Positions 1 through 11,586 of a stretch of DNA of 64,000 nt are shown here, piece by piece. How positions within the stretch are numbered: the first letter of the stretch is position 1; every line of letters begins with the position of its first letter. Source of the DNA: Papaver somniferum. Taxonomy: Eukaryota; Streptophyta; Magnoliopsida; Ranunculales; Papaveraceae. Where the stretch lies: positions 160,534,542-160,598,541 of the forward strand of contig NC_039367.1 of NCBI RefSeq assembly GCF_003573695.1, read 5' to 3'. The notes under the pieces were generated by a model, which was given only the letters and a program-made list of their open reading frames with translations, ran no database searches and was not told where the DNA came from. A program made the translations under genes and the position numbers.

Positions 1-1074
1 CAGGTTTATGATTTCTGAACTTTACTGTCTGTTGTTTACTTTTGGTCTGTTGTCTAGTGACTTGAAGTATTATTTGACTGTAACTTCAGATATTATGCTT
101 TCACTATTAATCTACTTAGGTTTGCTGCTGCCTATATCCATATTTGCCTCTTCTCTTTGGTGTGAAATGAATGTCATTGTGCACAATGTGGAGTTTGTAG
201 GTGACTTAAATATGAACTCAAATGCATTGCGCGCAATGAACAGTGAAGCTTGACCTGAAAAGGTTTAGTATATCTGGAATAACGCAAGGGCCTAAGGCTG
301 AGGTATTCACACTACAGCAACTGTGATATGGTATTAGGATTTTTTTAGTTGTTGACTGTGGGATTCGGCCCTTCCCTTTAGAACTTCCGGTTCCTTGCAC
401 ATTTTTACAGATGGAAAACTTGAATATTAACATGCTTATGTTTGTCTCTAAATTTCTGATAGCCCGTTTTCTTTTGTTGCTTTTTCCTTGGTCTTCCACG
501 AGCTTTATGTTGCACAAATGCAGTTTTATGACTTGCAACCGGACCCAAATGGATTGTGCACAATGAACAGCATTTTCAACCAAGATTGGACCCAAGAGTT
601 TCAAAATGTTTAAAGTCACCAATTTTACCCTGATAATTTCCAATGGATATGAAACATAGAGAACCGATTTGGGATCTATGTTTTTTAGGGTAAAGATCAG
701 CATCATATACACACTAGCAATTGGATAATTGCTTTGTGTACTAGTAATTGGCAGTTCTATGTTGGCGCCACGACGTTAGAACGTAGCTATAGGCCGCTAG
801 CAGGAGTGCAAGTTGTGTACCAAGCTGTTTGGTTAAATGCCTCAATGAAATAAGTTATGTCTTACTGTCATATGATTATTTTTTCCATAGTTGACTCTTA
901 CATACTTGAATTATTCAATTTCTTAGAAAATTATCTAGATAGTTGAAATTTTGCTCTCTTATCTTTTCCATTTTGTAATCATCAGACTTTTGTATTTTCT
1001 CTTCATTGCTGCTAATTTATTCATCTAAATTTTGTTGAAATTTTGTGGTTTACCAAGCTAATTAAGGATTTATC
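1..1074. repeat. Upstream region of the NLR pseudogene, made of duplicated blocks
   Basis: I see no gene here. Two blocks recur upstream of the intact NLR gene: block X (about 170-320, around the phrase gaacagtgaagcttg) matches about 3665-3840, and block Y (about 585-930) matches about 3200-3590. A more diverged block Y copy lies at about 3945-4290. The two longest open frames here (8-253 plus, 218-712 minus) show no domain, and the minus one runs antisense through the duplicated blocks. Confidence 0.6.
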
Positions 1075-2945
1075 ATGGCGGTAGAAACAGTTCTTGTTAG
1101 TGGTGTAGCCGTAATCTTAAAGAATTTGAGTTCTACTGTTGCTCAGGAAATTGGCCTTGCTTGGGGTGTTGAGAATGATCTCAAAAAGCTTCAAAACACC
1201 TGAAAGGAAGCAAATAAGCGACAGTTCGGTGAGATTGTGGCTGGAGCGGCTTAAGGTTGCTGCTTATGAGGCTGATGATCTACTGGATTTGTTCTCATAT
1301 GAATGAAATGATCAAAAAGAGGGTTAAGGTACGTAATCTCGTTTCTTCATCCAACCCACTAGCCGTGATTTCTGACGTTCCCTAGAGGAATTGAAGCTTG
1401 GAAACGTTTAAGGTTGCTTGACGTGTCAGGTACGAGGATCATAGAAATACCTGATTGTATCACAAGTTTCAAAAATCTGAGGAAATTTTATTTTAAGTTA
1501 CCCAAAAATTTAAAAGCATTACCCGGAATCACTGGCGATTTGAAACTTCTTAGATGTCTTGACCTGGAAGGTACTGGTGTGGAAGTATTACCTGAATGTT
1601 GCCTTCACAACCTCAGCAATTTGGAGACAGTCAGATGTGTGCTTCCCAGAGATATTTCTAACTGGACGAAGTTGAAGCATTTTGTACATGATAGGGATGA
1701 AGATGAGATGCCAAGAGGTATAGGGCGGCTAAATTGCCTTCAAACATTAAAGTATGTCGTGGGGGAGGTTGTTGAACCTGGGATTGAGGCTCTTGTGGAC
1801 TTGAATGGTTTTGATTTGCTTCAAGAATTAACAATTTGGAATGTCAACGATTTGAGAGATCGAATTGATGCCAAGAGCGCAATTTTAATGGGGAAAAAAC
1901 TCTTGCACCTCTTGCAGCTAAAGTGGAATTTTAGGTGGTTTTTAGACATTGGGGAAGATGCGGTGCAGAGGTGGTTTAGAAACTCTGCTGAGCAAGGTGC
2001 AGATGTTGTGGTGATTGAAGCTTTACAACCTCCTGTTCATTTGAAGAGTTTGTTTGTCAATAACTTTATGGGTTCAAAGTTCCCCTCATGGATGGGAGTT
2101 TCACATTGCCTACCGAACTCGGTGAGATTGCAGCTAGTGTTATGCAGAAAAATTAAACAGCAACCGGCACTTGGGCAGCTCCCATTTCTGAAGACTTTGA
2201 GAATATCCAAATCTTTTTCTATCAAATGTCTTGGTAACGAGTTTTACGAAGAAGAAACTGATTCCTGTGAAAAAACTTTGCATTCCCTTCGTTAATTGAT
2301 CTACAACTTCAGTTTATGTATGGCTTAGAAGAATGAGTTGCTCCTCCACCACCACAAGATGTTTTGAGTTTCAGCAATTCCTTCCCATGGCTTGAGTTTA
2401 TGATCATCCAGGGGTGCCGTAAACTGACAGTCACACCGTCTTTCCGAATATGAAGAAACTGCATTTATATGATATCAAAATGGCAGTGCAGTAAGTTCAA
2501 TCTTGAGTAACCTGACCTCTCTTGCTCATCTTAGTATCACAGAAGTTCCAGAGCTCTTTATCCAACATGGATTATTTGTTAACAACAATCTTCTTGAAAG
2601 CTTATCAGTCAGACGGTGCACCGACTTTCGAGGTTTTTGTTCAGCTGAGGACGAGAAGGAACCCATCTCCAGTTCTCACATAGACAACAAATCTCTAAAA
2701 GAATTGGAGTTCATTGATTGCCCAGCTCTGACAGCTTTTCCAGATATTCGTGGCTGTACATCTCTCCAGAAAATCACTATCAAAAGTTGCAAGGAGTTGA
2801 AGTTCAAATATGACCCGCGGACATGCCTGTCCTTCGTAACTAAGCTAGACATTTCTGCAAAACCTGACTTGTTATATTTCTCATTATTTCCCCATTCCTA
2901 CAAACATTGGGTCTTTGAAAATGTGAGGCATCTTAACTGCAGCTA
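1075..2945 (+). pseudogene. CC-NB-ARC-LRR (RGA-like) resistance gene, internally deleted
   Basis: This is a decayed tandem paralogue of the NLR gene at 4487. The first 40 or so codons match the Rx-type coiled coil of the intact gene ([10 protein letters not shown] start). A stop then appears near 1201, where about 35 bases are missing. At about 1360 the sequence jumps to the region matching about 6532 of the paralogue, so about 1.7 kb is lost: the whole NB-ARC domain and the first leucine-rich repeats. LRR coding continues in one frame at 1414-2295 and, after a frameshift, at 2503-2946. No P-loop, kinase-2, GLPL or MHD motif remains, so it cannot act as a nucleotide switch. The last 30 codons differ from the paralogue. 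A transcript could still make an LRR-only fragment, but I treat it as a pseudogene. Confidence 0.9.
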
Positions 2946-3080
2946 GGCGCTCAGCCAAAAATAGTAAATTGCTACCTGCACTTGGCTTGCTTTTGAAGCA
3001 AATTTTCCTTCAGGAATGAGAGTTGAAGTTGCAAAAGAGAAGCTGAAGTTTAAAAAAAAAAGGACGGGAAAAAATTGTAT

Positions 3081-3088
3081 TGTTGACA

Positions 3089-3120
<32 letters not shown>

Positions 3121-3161
3121 CGCCTTAAGCTGGCGCCTTAGACCAACTCGGCCATATCAAC
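3081..3161 (-). tRNA. tRNA-Leu (anticodon AAG)
   Basis: An 81-nt cloverleaf on the minus strand. It starts GTTGATA and pairs with TGTCAAC at the 3' end (discriminator A). The anticodon stem CCAGC/GCTGG encloses the loop TTAAGGC, giving anticodon AAG. The long variable arm fits a class II tRNA-Leu. The A box (TGGCCGAGTTGG) and B box (GGTTCAAATCC) are intact. A run of six T downstream on the minus strand is a good Pol III terminator. It follows the NLR pseudogene by about 135 bp. Confidence 0.95.
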
Positions 3162-4486
3162 GTTGATGTATAAGTTGTCTCTAGATTCCCTTACGGCTTT
3201 ATCAACCAAGATTAAACCCAAAAGTTTCAAAATGTGCCGATACCAATTTCTCAGTCCAATTTTGCGCTGTAAGTTCTAAGGTGCATGAAACACAGAGAAC
3301 CGATCTGGGGTCTATTCTTTTTGGAGCAAAGATTAACATCATAGACACTAGCTATTGGAAAATTGCTTTTGATTCAGTATAAATGATGCTAGTAATCGGC
3401 AGTTCGATTTTTTTGCCGCGATGTTAGACCGGCTATAGTCTTCTAGCAGGTGTGCAAGTTGTGTATCTAAGTCGTTTGGTTAAATGCCTCAATGAGATAA
3501 GTTATGTTATCTTACTGTCGTATGATTATTTTTTCCATAGTTGACTCTTTCATGCTTAAATTATTCAATTTCTTAGAAAACTATGCCATGCCGTTTTAGT
3601 AATGAACAATTAAAGATCTGACTTTTTGTGCTACATATGTGCCGTGTGGATCCTTTTTTTATTGCTGTGAAATGGATGTCATTGTGCGGTGCACAAATGG
3701 ATTTTGGATGTAACTTGAATTCGAACCCAAATGCGTTATGCATTGTGCGCATGAACAGTGAAGCTTGTCCCTAATAGTTTTAGAAAGTGCGGAATAACGC
3801 AAGGGCTAAGGCTGAGGTATCGACACCACAGCAACTGTAATACTCCGTAATATATAGTAACATGATTCCGTAGTCAACTTTAAAGGAAATTTACGCATTC
3901 AACCGATCTCTATGATTGTATGAAGTAAAGCACGTATTTGGGATGCAATTCTTTTTCTGTGTGTGATTGAGTTAAACAAAGATACTAGCAATTGATTCAT
4001 TGCCTTATATTCAGGAAAATGATCTTAGGTCGCAATGGGTCTCATCTGCATGCATGCTTGGATTTTGGAATTCAAGCAGGCGACGGGTTGGGGTGTTAGA
4101 ACTGTGCTAGCATTGGCGCATTGTATTTGTGTAGCAGTCGTTTGATTAAATGCTCCAGTGAGATGAGGTATGTTGACTTACTGTCATATCTTTTCTTATA
4201 TTTTTTGTGTAAGTAAGACCTATAAGTTTTGTCCATAAGTTGACTCTAACACAAATTTGAACTAGTAATTGTCTTAAAAATATGGTTGACTCCACTGTGT
4301 TGTGATAAAACATAGTTCAAACTTCAGTTTCCTACTAGTTTACATTGAGTTTCCCGTGTTGACTTTTGGTTATACATTGCACCATTCTAGTAATGAACAA
4401 TTAAAGATTTGACTCTTTGGTTCACTGGAATCATTTCTGCTAATTTGTTCATCTAAATTCCGAGGTATTGCCAAGCCAGATCCATC
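3162..4486. repeat. Upstream region of the intact NLR gene with repeated blocks Y, X, Y'
   Basis: No gene is visible. The stretch carries block Y (3200-3590), block X (3665-3840) and a diverged second block Y (about 3945-4290). The first NLR copy has only X then Y. The promoter region has therefore been locally duplicated in addition to the gene. The segment just before the ATG (tcatctaaatt..., about 4449) matches the segment before the pseudogene start at 1021. Confidence 0.6.
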
Positions 4487-7400
4487 ATGGTGGTCGAAAC
4501 AGTTCTTGTTAGTGGTGTAACTGAAATCTTAAAGAAGTTGGGTTCTATTGCTGCTCAGGAAATTGGTCTTGCTTGGGGTGTTGAGAATGATCTTAAAAAG
4601 CTTCAGAACACCTTGAAAATGCTTGCTTCTGTAACAGATGATGCTGAAAGGAACCAGATAAGCGACAGTTCGGCGAGATTGTGGCTGGAGCGGCTTAAAG
4701 ATGCTGCTTATGATGCTGATGGTGTATTGGATGAGTTCTCATATGAAGTCTTGCGGAGAACTGAAATGACTGGAAAGAGGGTTAAGGTGTGGAATCTCGT
4801 TTCTTCTTCCAACCCACTTACATTTCGTTTAAAAATGGCTCGAAAAATCAAGGATATTAATCAAATTATTGACGAAATATGTAAGGAAAAGGATATCTTT
4901 CAGTTGCAAATGATTTGCTGTAATTCTATTGCTGATCGACATCGTGAACGAAAATACCGAGAAACTGTAGCCTTTGTAGAAGATTCAGAAATTTTTGGAA
5001 GGAAATCTGATAAGTCAAACATAGTTGAGTTGTTGATCAACTCTTCGGCATCAAATAACCAAGTCGAGAAAATTTCTGTCATACCTATTGTGGGTATGGG
5101 GGGACTTGGCAAGACTTCGCTCACGCAATTGGTTTTCAAAGACGATGTAATAGTGAAACACTTTGAACCAAGAGTATGGGTCTGTGTATCGGATCATTTT
5201 AATTTCAGTGAGCTTCGAGGAGGTATTGTGGAGTCCATTACCAGAACCAAGTGTGATTCATCCCTTACTTTGGATACATTGGTAAACATGGTTCAAGAGC
5301 ATCTAACTGGCAAAAAATATTTGCTAGTGCTAGACGACTTGTGGAATGAGAATGCTGAGGAATGGCTTACATTTAAGAGGTGGTTGGTAGTTGGTGCTCA
5401 GGGAAGTAAGATTTTAGTCACTACTCGTGTAAACCAAGTAGCATCTGTTGTTCGTGGGGCAATTTGTCCTTACAAATTACAGCAGCTATCTGTGGATGAA
5501 TGCTGGTATATAGTCAAAAAGGAAGCTTTTGCCCCTGGTGGAGCTGCGGAAACTCCAGAACTGGAGGAAATAGGAAAGGAGATAGCAAGAAAATGCCGTG
5601 GTTTGCCACTTGCAGCAAGAACTATTGGAAGTCTGTTGCACTCGAAAGAAGATGTTAAGGATTGGTTATCCATAATGAAAAATGAGATTTGGGATATCCC
5701 AGAAACTAACAGCAAAATCATCCAAATACTGAAATTAAGTTATGATAATTTGCCTGCACATTTGAAGCAGTGTTTCTCTTATTGCTCAGTATTTCCGAAG
5801 GATTGGAAGATTGAAAAAGAAACTCTTATTAGGTTATGGATAGCAGAAGGGTTCCTGCAATCATCGGATGAACAAAAGGAAAAATCAACGGAAGATATTG
5901 GGAATGACTATTTCAACATTTTATTGTCATATTCATTCTTCCAAGATGTTGAGAAGGATGAATTCGGTGATATCCAGACGTGCAAGATGCATGATCTTAT
6001 TCATGATCTTGCACAGATTGTTGTTGGGAAACATGGATACTCGTCTTTGAAGGCTCATGAGATGGAACATATTTCTAACATTCACCGTTTAGCATATGTT
6101 GCTGATGCAGGATCTTTAGAAGCATTTTGTGATGCCCTGAGTAATGGAAAGAAATTGCGCACAGTTGTTACGATAAACGGGCCAGGTACATATTTGAATC
6201 CTCAGAGTTTCTTCATTGGTGCTAAGAATTTGCGCGTATTAGACATGAGTGCGTTCCGGGGCATGACAGTACCAACTTCTTCGATGTCTAATTTGAGACA
6301 TTTACGGTATCTAAATCTTTCTTACTGCGAGATTAGCCATTCTTTGAATGATATCTGTAGTCTTTATAATTTACAGACGTTGGTATTATGTAGTAGCAAG
6401 TTTCAAGAGCTTCCTAGAAACTTTGGGTCTTTGAAAAATATGAGGCATCTTAATCTCTCGTGTACTATGATTACAACATTACCTGAATCCGTCACTAGGT
6501 TCTGTAACTTGAGGACACTGAACCTCTCTCAGTGCACTGAATTTCAGATGTTCCCTGGCGGTATCGGAGCTTGGAAGCATTTAAGGTTGCTTGATGTCTC
6601 AGGTGCGGGGATCACACAATTACCTGATTGCATTACAAGTTTCAAAAATTTGAGGAAATTGGAATTTAAGCTGTGCAAAAATTTGGACGTATTACCTAAC
6701 AATATTGGGGACTTGAAACTTCTGAGATGCCTTGATCTTGAAGATACTGGTATTGAAGTATTACCCGACTCATGCCTCAACAGCCTCAGCAATTTGGAGA
6801 CAGTCAGATTTGGAAGATGTAAGCTTCCCAAAGATATTTCTAACTGGCGGAAGTTGAAACATTTTGTACATGACAGGGATGAAGATGAGATGCCAAAAGG
6901 TATAGAACGGCTAAATTGCCTTGAAACATTAAAGTATGTAGCTGGGGAGGTCACTGAACCAGGGAATGAGGCTCTTGTGGATTTGAATGGTCTAAATTTG
7001 CTTCAAGAATTAGCAATTTGGAATCTCCACAATTTGAGAGATCGAAAGGATGCTGAGAGTGCAAACTTAACCGGGAAACAAAACCTTCACCTCCTATGGC
7101 TAGACTGGGGTGGTAGGCTGTTTAGAGACTTTGGCGAGCAAGATGCAGATGGTGTGGTGATGGAAGCTTTACAACCTCCTGTTCATTTGAAGAATTTGTT
7201 TGTCACTGAATTTATGGGTTCAAAGTTCCCATCATGGATGGGAGTTTCATCTTGCCTACCCAACTTGGTGAGGTTGCAGCTAGTGCTCTGCAGAAAAGTT
7301 AAGCAGCTACCAGCACTCGGGCAGCTCCCATTTCTTAGGATTCTTAGAATATGCAATTCTGATACTATCAAATGTCTAGGTAATGAGTTTTATGAAGAAG

Positions 7401-8002
7401 AAACTGATACCTGTAAGAAGCCTGTTGCATTCCCTTCGTTAATTGATCTACAGCTTTGGGTTATGTCAGACTTAGAAGAATCGGTTGCTCCTCCACCACA
7501 AGATGTTTCGAGTTTTCCCAACTCCTTCCCTTGCCTTGAGTTTATGGTCATCCATGGGTGCTGTAAGCTGACAGCCACGCCGACTATGTTTCCAAATATA
7601 AAGAAATTGCACTTGCATGATATCAATGGGAATGCAGTCAGTTCAATATTGAGTAACCTGACCTCTCTTGTTGAGCTCAGTATAACAGAGGTTCCAGAGC
7701 TCATCTTTCTCCAAAAAGGTATATTTCGGAACAATCATCGTCTTGAAAGCTTATCAGTTAGACGCTGCACTGATTTTCGAGGTTTTAGCTCCGTTGAGAA
7801 CGAGAAAGAACCAGTCTCTAATTCTCACCTACTAGAATTGGAGTTCATTGATTGCCCAGCTCTGACAGTTTTTCCAGATATTCGTGGCTGCACATCTCTC
7901 CAGAAAATCACTATCAAAGGTTGCAAGGAGTTGAAGTTCAGATATGACCCGCGGACATGCCTGTCCTCCGTTGCTAAGCTGGACATTGATAATGATATTT
8001 GA
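4487..8002 (+). CDS. CC-NB-ARC-LRR disease resistance protein (RGA-like NLR), intact single exon
   Basis: An uninterrupted 1171-codon gene typical of intron-poor coiled-coil NLR immune receptors, which sense pathogen effectors in the cytoplasm and act as ATP/ADP switches. Rx-type coiled coil: about residues 8-130, with an EDVID-like segment at about 70-84 ([11 protein letters not shown]). NB-ARC: from GRKSDK (about 170) with P-loop GMGGLGKTS (203-211), kinase-2 LLVLDDLW (279-286), [18 protein letters not shown] (372-375), [15 protein letters not shown] and MHD (501-503). Irregular LRRs fill about 540-1165. All switch residues are present, so it should be functional. The start is supported by homology with the pseudogene start at 1075 and by the full coiled coil. 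No integrated decoy domain is seen. The direct ligand cannot be inferred. Confidence 0.95.
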   Translation: MVVETVLVSGVTEILKKLGSIAAQEIGLAWGVENDLKKLQNTLKMLASVTDDAERNQISDSSARLWLERLKDAAYDADGVLDEFSYEVLRRTEMTGKRVKVWNLVSSSNPLTFRLKMARKIKDINQIIDEICKEKDIFQLQMICCNSIADRHRERKYRETVAFVEDSEIFGRKSDKSNIVELLINSSASNNQVEKISVIPIVGMGGLGKTSLTQLVFKDDVIVKHFEPRVWVCVSDHFNFSELRGGIVESITRTKCDSSLTLDTLVNMVQEHLTGKKYLLVLDDLWNENAEEWLTFKRWLVVGAQGSKILVTTRVNQVASVVRGAICPYKLQQLSVDECWYIVKKEAFAPGGAAETPELEEIGKEIARKCRGLPLAARTIGSLLHSKEDVKDWLSIMKNEIWDIPETNSKIIQILKLSYDNLPAHLKQCFSYCSVFPKDWKIEKETLIRLWIAEGFLQSSDEQKEKSTEDIGNDYFNILLSYSFFQDVEKDEFGDIQTCKMHDLIHDLAQIVVGKHGYSSLKAHEMEHISNIHRLAYVADAGSLEAFCDALSNGKKLRTVVTINGPGTYLNPQSFFIGAKNLRVLDMSAFRGMTVPTSSMSNLRHLRYLNLSYCEISHSLNDICSLYNLQTLVLCSSKFQELPRNFGSLKNMRHLNLSCTMITTLPESVTRFCNLRTLNLSQCTEFQMFPGGIGAWKHLRLLDVSGAGITQLPDCITSFKNLRKLEFKLCKNLDVLPNNIGDLKLLRCLDLEDTGIEVLPDSCLNSLSNLETVRFGRCKLPKDISNWRKLKHFVHDRDEDEMPKGIERLNCLETLKYVAGEVTEPGNEALVDLNGLNLLQELAIWNLHNLRDRKDAESANLTGKQNLHLLWLDWGGRLFRDFGEQDADGVVMEALQPPVHLKNLFVTEFMGSKFPSWMGVSSCLPNLVRLQLVLCRKVKQLPALGQLPFLRILRICNSDTIKCLGNEFYEEETDTCKKPVAFPSLIDLQLWVMSDLEESVAPPPQDVSSFPNSFPCLEFMVIHGCCKLTATPTMFPNIKKLHLHDINGNAVSSILSNLTSLVELSITEVPELIFLQKGIFRNNHRLESLSVRRCTDFRGFSSVENEKEPVSNSHLLELEFIDCPALTVFPDIRGCTSLQKITIKGCKELKFRYDPRTCLSSVAKLDIDNDI

Positions 8003-8249
8003 TTCATGAGGCCGAATTATTATCCTGGCTTCATCCAAGAAGATAAGTTGATATTCATTTTGGAAATTTGCTGGTTTCATTTGCTTGTATAGTTCATAGG
8101 GCCGCAGCCTTGAAATTGATTATGTTTGCAAGTCGACTGTAACTGTACTTTGGCAATCCAACGCTTACAGTATAGGCCGCGCTCTCTTTTATTGTACTAT
8201 GTAATGTTTGCCTATTCATGTGCTTTTGTATGCGAAGAAAAAAATGAAT

Positions 8250-8257
8250 TGTTGACA

Positions 8258-8289
<32 letters not shown>

Positions 8290-8330
8290 CGCCTTAAGCT
8301 GGCGCCTTAGACCAACTCGGCCATATCAAC
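8250..8330 (-). tRNA. tRNA-Leu (anticodon AAG)
   Basis: An 81-nt tRNA on the minus strand, identical over its whole length to the one at 3081-3161 as far as I can compare by eye. It has the same anticodon loop, intact A and B boxes, and a T7 terminator just downstream on the minus strand. It lies about 250 bp after the intact NLR gene, the same arrangement as the first NLR copy. The flanks outside the tRNA are not clearly alike. Confidence 0.95.
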
Positions 8331-8602
8331 GTTGTTGTTAGTGAATAAAGAATTTTATGACATGAGTCAAACAATACAAAGGCTATGCGAATTTGTGTTG
8401 TGAACACATCAGACAGCGAAAAACAACCTCAATCTAAGTACGTTGCTAGCCTGAAGCCACAATCTTACTCCCCTCAAGGGGGATTGCGAAGCTCCGATTC
8501 AGATAAAATGTCTTTGTGCAGTCAAGAATGAATGTAGCCCTCTTTGTATGTTCCCTCCATTGTGTTATACTGTTAGCCAACACAAACTAAGTTAAGGGCA
8601 TG
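8331..8602. other. Non-coding spacer
   Basis: I see no gene, RNA or clear repeat in this stretch between the tRNA-Leu gene and the LINE fragment. Confidence 0.5.
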
Positions 8603-9666
8603 TGGAGTTAAATATCTGGAAAGATAGTTGGATGTCAGGTCTAGAGACTAATCTAAGCCTTTATTGAAATGAAAATAACTCACAGTTAACAATTGTGGAG
8701 GTTCTCGTTGATCCTATCACTAAAAAGTGGAATGATATATTAGTTGACTCAATGTTCTTAATATGGATGTTAGTGTTAAGCCAGACAGACTAAGATGGCT
8801 GTTAACAACATCCCGAGAGTTCATAGTAAAATCCGTGTATGCCAAACTAAATGGAAACATAGTTAACGCTAACAATTTAATTATGCCCCAGACTCTTTCT
8901 GGAAAGGACTATGGGATTCAGATCTATCAAAAAGAATACAAATTTTCACATGAAAATGTATCAAGAATGCAGTCTCAACAAACCTTAAGCTCTCAAGATT
9001 TATGAAAGATGTCTCACCCTTATGCTCTTTTGGTTGTGATGCTGACGAATCTTTAGAACATTTGTTTTTCCATTGTCATTATGCTAAATCAGTGAGGGGT
9101 TCAAACTTTTATCTTATTACTCTTAAATTCTGCAACTCTGTTACATTTATAGATGTATCATGTAGAGACTGGATGGAAAAACCTAGCACAACTATTCCTT
9201 TAGGAACAATATTGACTAAGATTTGGTTCATATGGAAGGATATATGTAACATAATTTTTGAAAAGAAACAGAGAATCCATCAACAAATTGCTTTAGACAT
9301 TCAAAGACACTTGAAGTTCTGGCATAGAGAGAAAAGTAGAGATAGCACTACGGTATCTCTAAAGCCCCTTTTAGACAGTCAAAAACTCTTTGGAATGCGC
9401 CAAAATACTCTCAAACATAAAATAAATATGGATGAATCTTGAAAATAATAAAAAAAATGAACCAGCTCCTTAAATATGATGCAGGAAAAATTTGGGTAAG
9501 AAGAGAAGGATCCCTTGCAGCAACACCTCCAGAAAAAGCAGAAGCATTATGGTTACTGCAAGCGGAAAATTGGGAAAAGGAGCAAAATCTTTCCTTCTCC
9601 AGCATGGAAGGAGACTGCAAAAATATTTTTGACTACCTAAAGTCCATCTCCCATCTCTTGGCAGAA
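8603..9666 (+). mobile_element. L1-type LINE fragment (3' end: zinc-binding domain and part of RNase H)
   Basis: A 5'-truncated, frameshifted LINE remnant in sense orientation. About 8605-8650 reads as the WKDSWMSG-type segment that follows the reverse transcriptase in plant L1 elements. 9002-9442 encodes the zf-RVT domain, with the C..C...EHLFFHC pattern and a following IWFIWKDICNIIFEKK segment. 9439-9665 encodes part of an RVT_3-type RNase H domain (EKAEALWLLQAE and MEGDCKNI). The reverse transcriptase and endonuclease are absent. The remnant ends exactly where a decayed tRNA-Leu begins. Confidence 0.8.
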
Positions 9667-9750
9667 TGTTGACATTGGGAGGATTTGAACCCACGCCCTT
9701 TTGGACCAACGCCTTAAGCTGGCGCATTAGACCAACTCGGCCATATCAAC
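9667..9750 (-). pseudogene. Decayed tRNA-Leu(AAG)
   Basis: An 84-nt relative of the two intact tRNA-Leu genes on the same strand, with anticodon loop TTAAGGC kept. Three extra bases in the T-arm/acceptor junction (TTGGGAGG instead of GTGGG) break T-stem pairing, and the anticodon stem has a changed base. There is no clear poly-T terminator downstream on the minus strand. It sits directly between two LINE fragments, so it could be a captured or retroposed copy. Confidence 0.8.
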
Positions 9751-9769
9751 ATTTTACCATCTCACTTGT

Positions 9770-10025
9770 TTCTTTGCAATTAGAATGTCATTTCTTTCCA
9801 ACCACACAGTACATCATATAGCAAAAGGCACACAGTATCTCAGAAAAACTAGAGGCTTGATAGATATCTTCAGTTTCCACTTCCATAAGAATTTGAGTAC
9901 CGTCGTCGGATGAACCCAAACAATGCTCAACTGCTGTAAAAAGTGCTCCCAAATCTGACATACGAAAGAACAATGCAGGAAAAGGTGTTCCACTGACTCC
10001 TCACTACTATTGCAAAATGGTAGAA
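9770..10025 (-). mobile_element. L1-type LINE fragment (zinc-binding domain), minus strand
   Basis: On the minus strand 10020-9960 reads ILPFCNSSEESVEHLFLHC, a good match to the zf-RVT zinc-binding segment of plant LINEs, followed by QIWEHFLQQL. It then carries an in-frame stop and a WLERNDI segment. It is a short, decayed piece facing the plus-strand LINE fragment at 8603-9666, with the decayed tRNA between them. Confidence 0.7.
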
Positions 10026-10557
10026 TAGTTGATAATATTGATGATCAACACTCATCAATTTTGGTCACATTGATCTTGTTTCCTAGCTAATGAAGGTAAA
10101 CTATGCATATGGAATGTCATAGAAAGCAAGTACTACTAGAATATCAATTTACACATGGAAAGACTTGGAGATCGAAGAGGTTTGAGGATATCATCTCAAG
10201 TAATATTCTTGATATTAATGAACACAAAGATGTATTCTTATATATAGTTATGGTCTTATATATGGAATTCAGTAGTTAATTTGACATGCATAAGGGAATT
10301 CCATGCATATCAATTTTATGTTTGTTGGATTGGTCTAGCTATCCACTCTCGTCGTCATACTAGGCATGTCTGATTTCATACAAGGGTAAAAAGAACCATT
10401 CTAATTATTTTACTTTGATCCCAACCATTCTTTTAACCTATTTTTGGAATTTCCACCAACCCTATAAATATTCGGTTCTCACAATACAGGACCACTAATA
10501 CGCAAGTCCCGCTGCATTCTTCTTCAATAACAAGAAGCGGTTAGGGGTCCGACTCTG
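10026..10557. other. Non-coding upstream region of the F-box pseudogene
   Basis: No gene seen. A TATA-like ccctataaatattcg at about 10461 and the following start codon at 10558 suggest this held the promoter of the F-box gene. Confidence 0.45.
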
Positions 10558-11586
10558 ATGGATAGTTTTAACCTTCTCCCAGCAGAGATTATAACAGATA
10601 TTCTTACTGGCAGTATCCAAAGCATGGAGAAACCTCATTCAAGATCCATCATTCTCCCGGATGCACATAAATCGTCTGAATCGTTATGCTAGTAAGTTGG
10701 GTTTTGTAGCCGTGGGTAAGGGTAAGAATGTTCACCTCTATTATTTTGAATATATTGAAAATCATATTGACGATAGGATAAGAAATATTAATTCATATAT
10801 GTTTAAGAGTACCCTAGTTGGTTCTTGTAATGGTTTGATCTGTGTTCAGTATGGGAATAACAGATTTTCCGTTTGTAACCCCATGACCAAAGAGTATGTC
10901 ACAATTCCTAAACCTAAGATAAACTTTCCATATGAATATTATTCGTCGTGTGGATTTGGCTACCTTCCTTCAACCAATGAGTACAAAGTTGTCACACCGT
11001 ATAAAATACTCAACTCTGTAAAGGTAATGGTGTATACTCTAGGTAGTGTCTGTGGATCGAGATATGTTGGAGAGTTTGATTCTAGACCTCTTGGAAACAG
11101 AGGTGTCTATGTGAATGGAGGTCTTTACTGGAAAGCCTCAGATTGGAAGATTGTGGTATTCGATTTGGCTGATGAAAACTTTGAACAGTTTCCGCACTAC
11201 CAACTTTACCACTAGACACTAACTATGCGTGTCAGACAAAGAAAATAGGGGTTTTAGGTGAGTGTTTGTTCTATACCAAGAAATATTACGATCATTACAA
11301 AGGAAACAGAAAAGCATATTATGACGAATGGCTATATAAAAAGAAGAATCATAATCACGACATGAATCAGCATGAGGAACAATACCAATCATCGGCTAGG
11401 ACTAGAGAGTTCACATTACTTCCAGATGCTGAACTATTAGGTATTACAAAGGGCGGCTGTGTTTTAAGTTACACTGCTGATTATCTCAATATTTACGACC
11501 CAAAAACTTCTACCTCGAAAAGGTTGGTGGATTTAACGAGAAAATTTGGTCAAAAGTTGAGCTCCAACATGCAACAGTTTTATTAA
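10558..11586 (+). pseudogene. F-box / F-box-associated (FBA) interaction protein, broken
   Basis: Such proteins are substrate receptors of SCF ubiquitin ligases. The start MDSFNLLPAEIITDIL (10558) is the beginning of an F-box. The middle of the F-box is missing and the frame shifts near 10605. Reading then resumes as SKAWRNLIQDPSFSRMH, the F-box end, and continues to 11215 with FBA features (VGSCNGLICV, the VCNPMTKEY segment, and GFGYLPSTNEYKVV). A second frameshift near 11200 leads into the FBA C-terminal part at 11266-11586 (ending in the YDPKTSTSKRLV segment). Two frameshifts and a deleted F-box core make it non-functional. Total length fits a 360-380-residue plant family member. Confidence 0.85.

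Noticed and set aside
218..712. 164-codon minus-strand open frame
   Set aside because: No domain; it runs antisense across the duplicated blocks upstream of the NLR copies and is not kept in the other block copies.
5470..7734. Several minus-strand open frames of 60-140 codons inside the NLR gene
   Set aside because: They are antisense shadows of a clear, motif-rich coding sequence.
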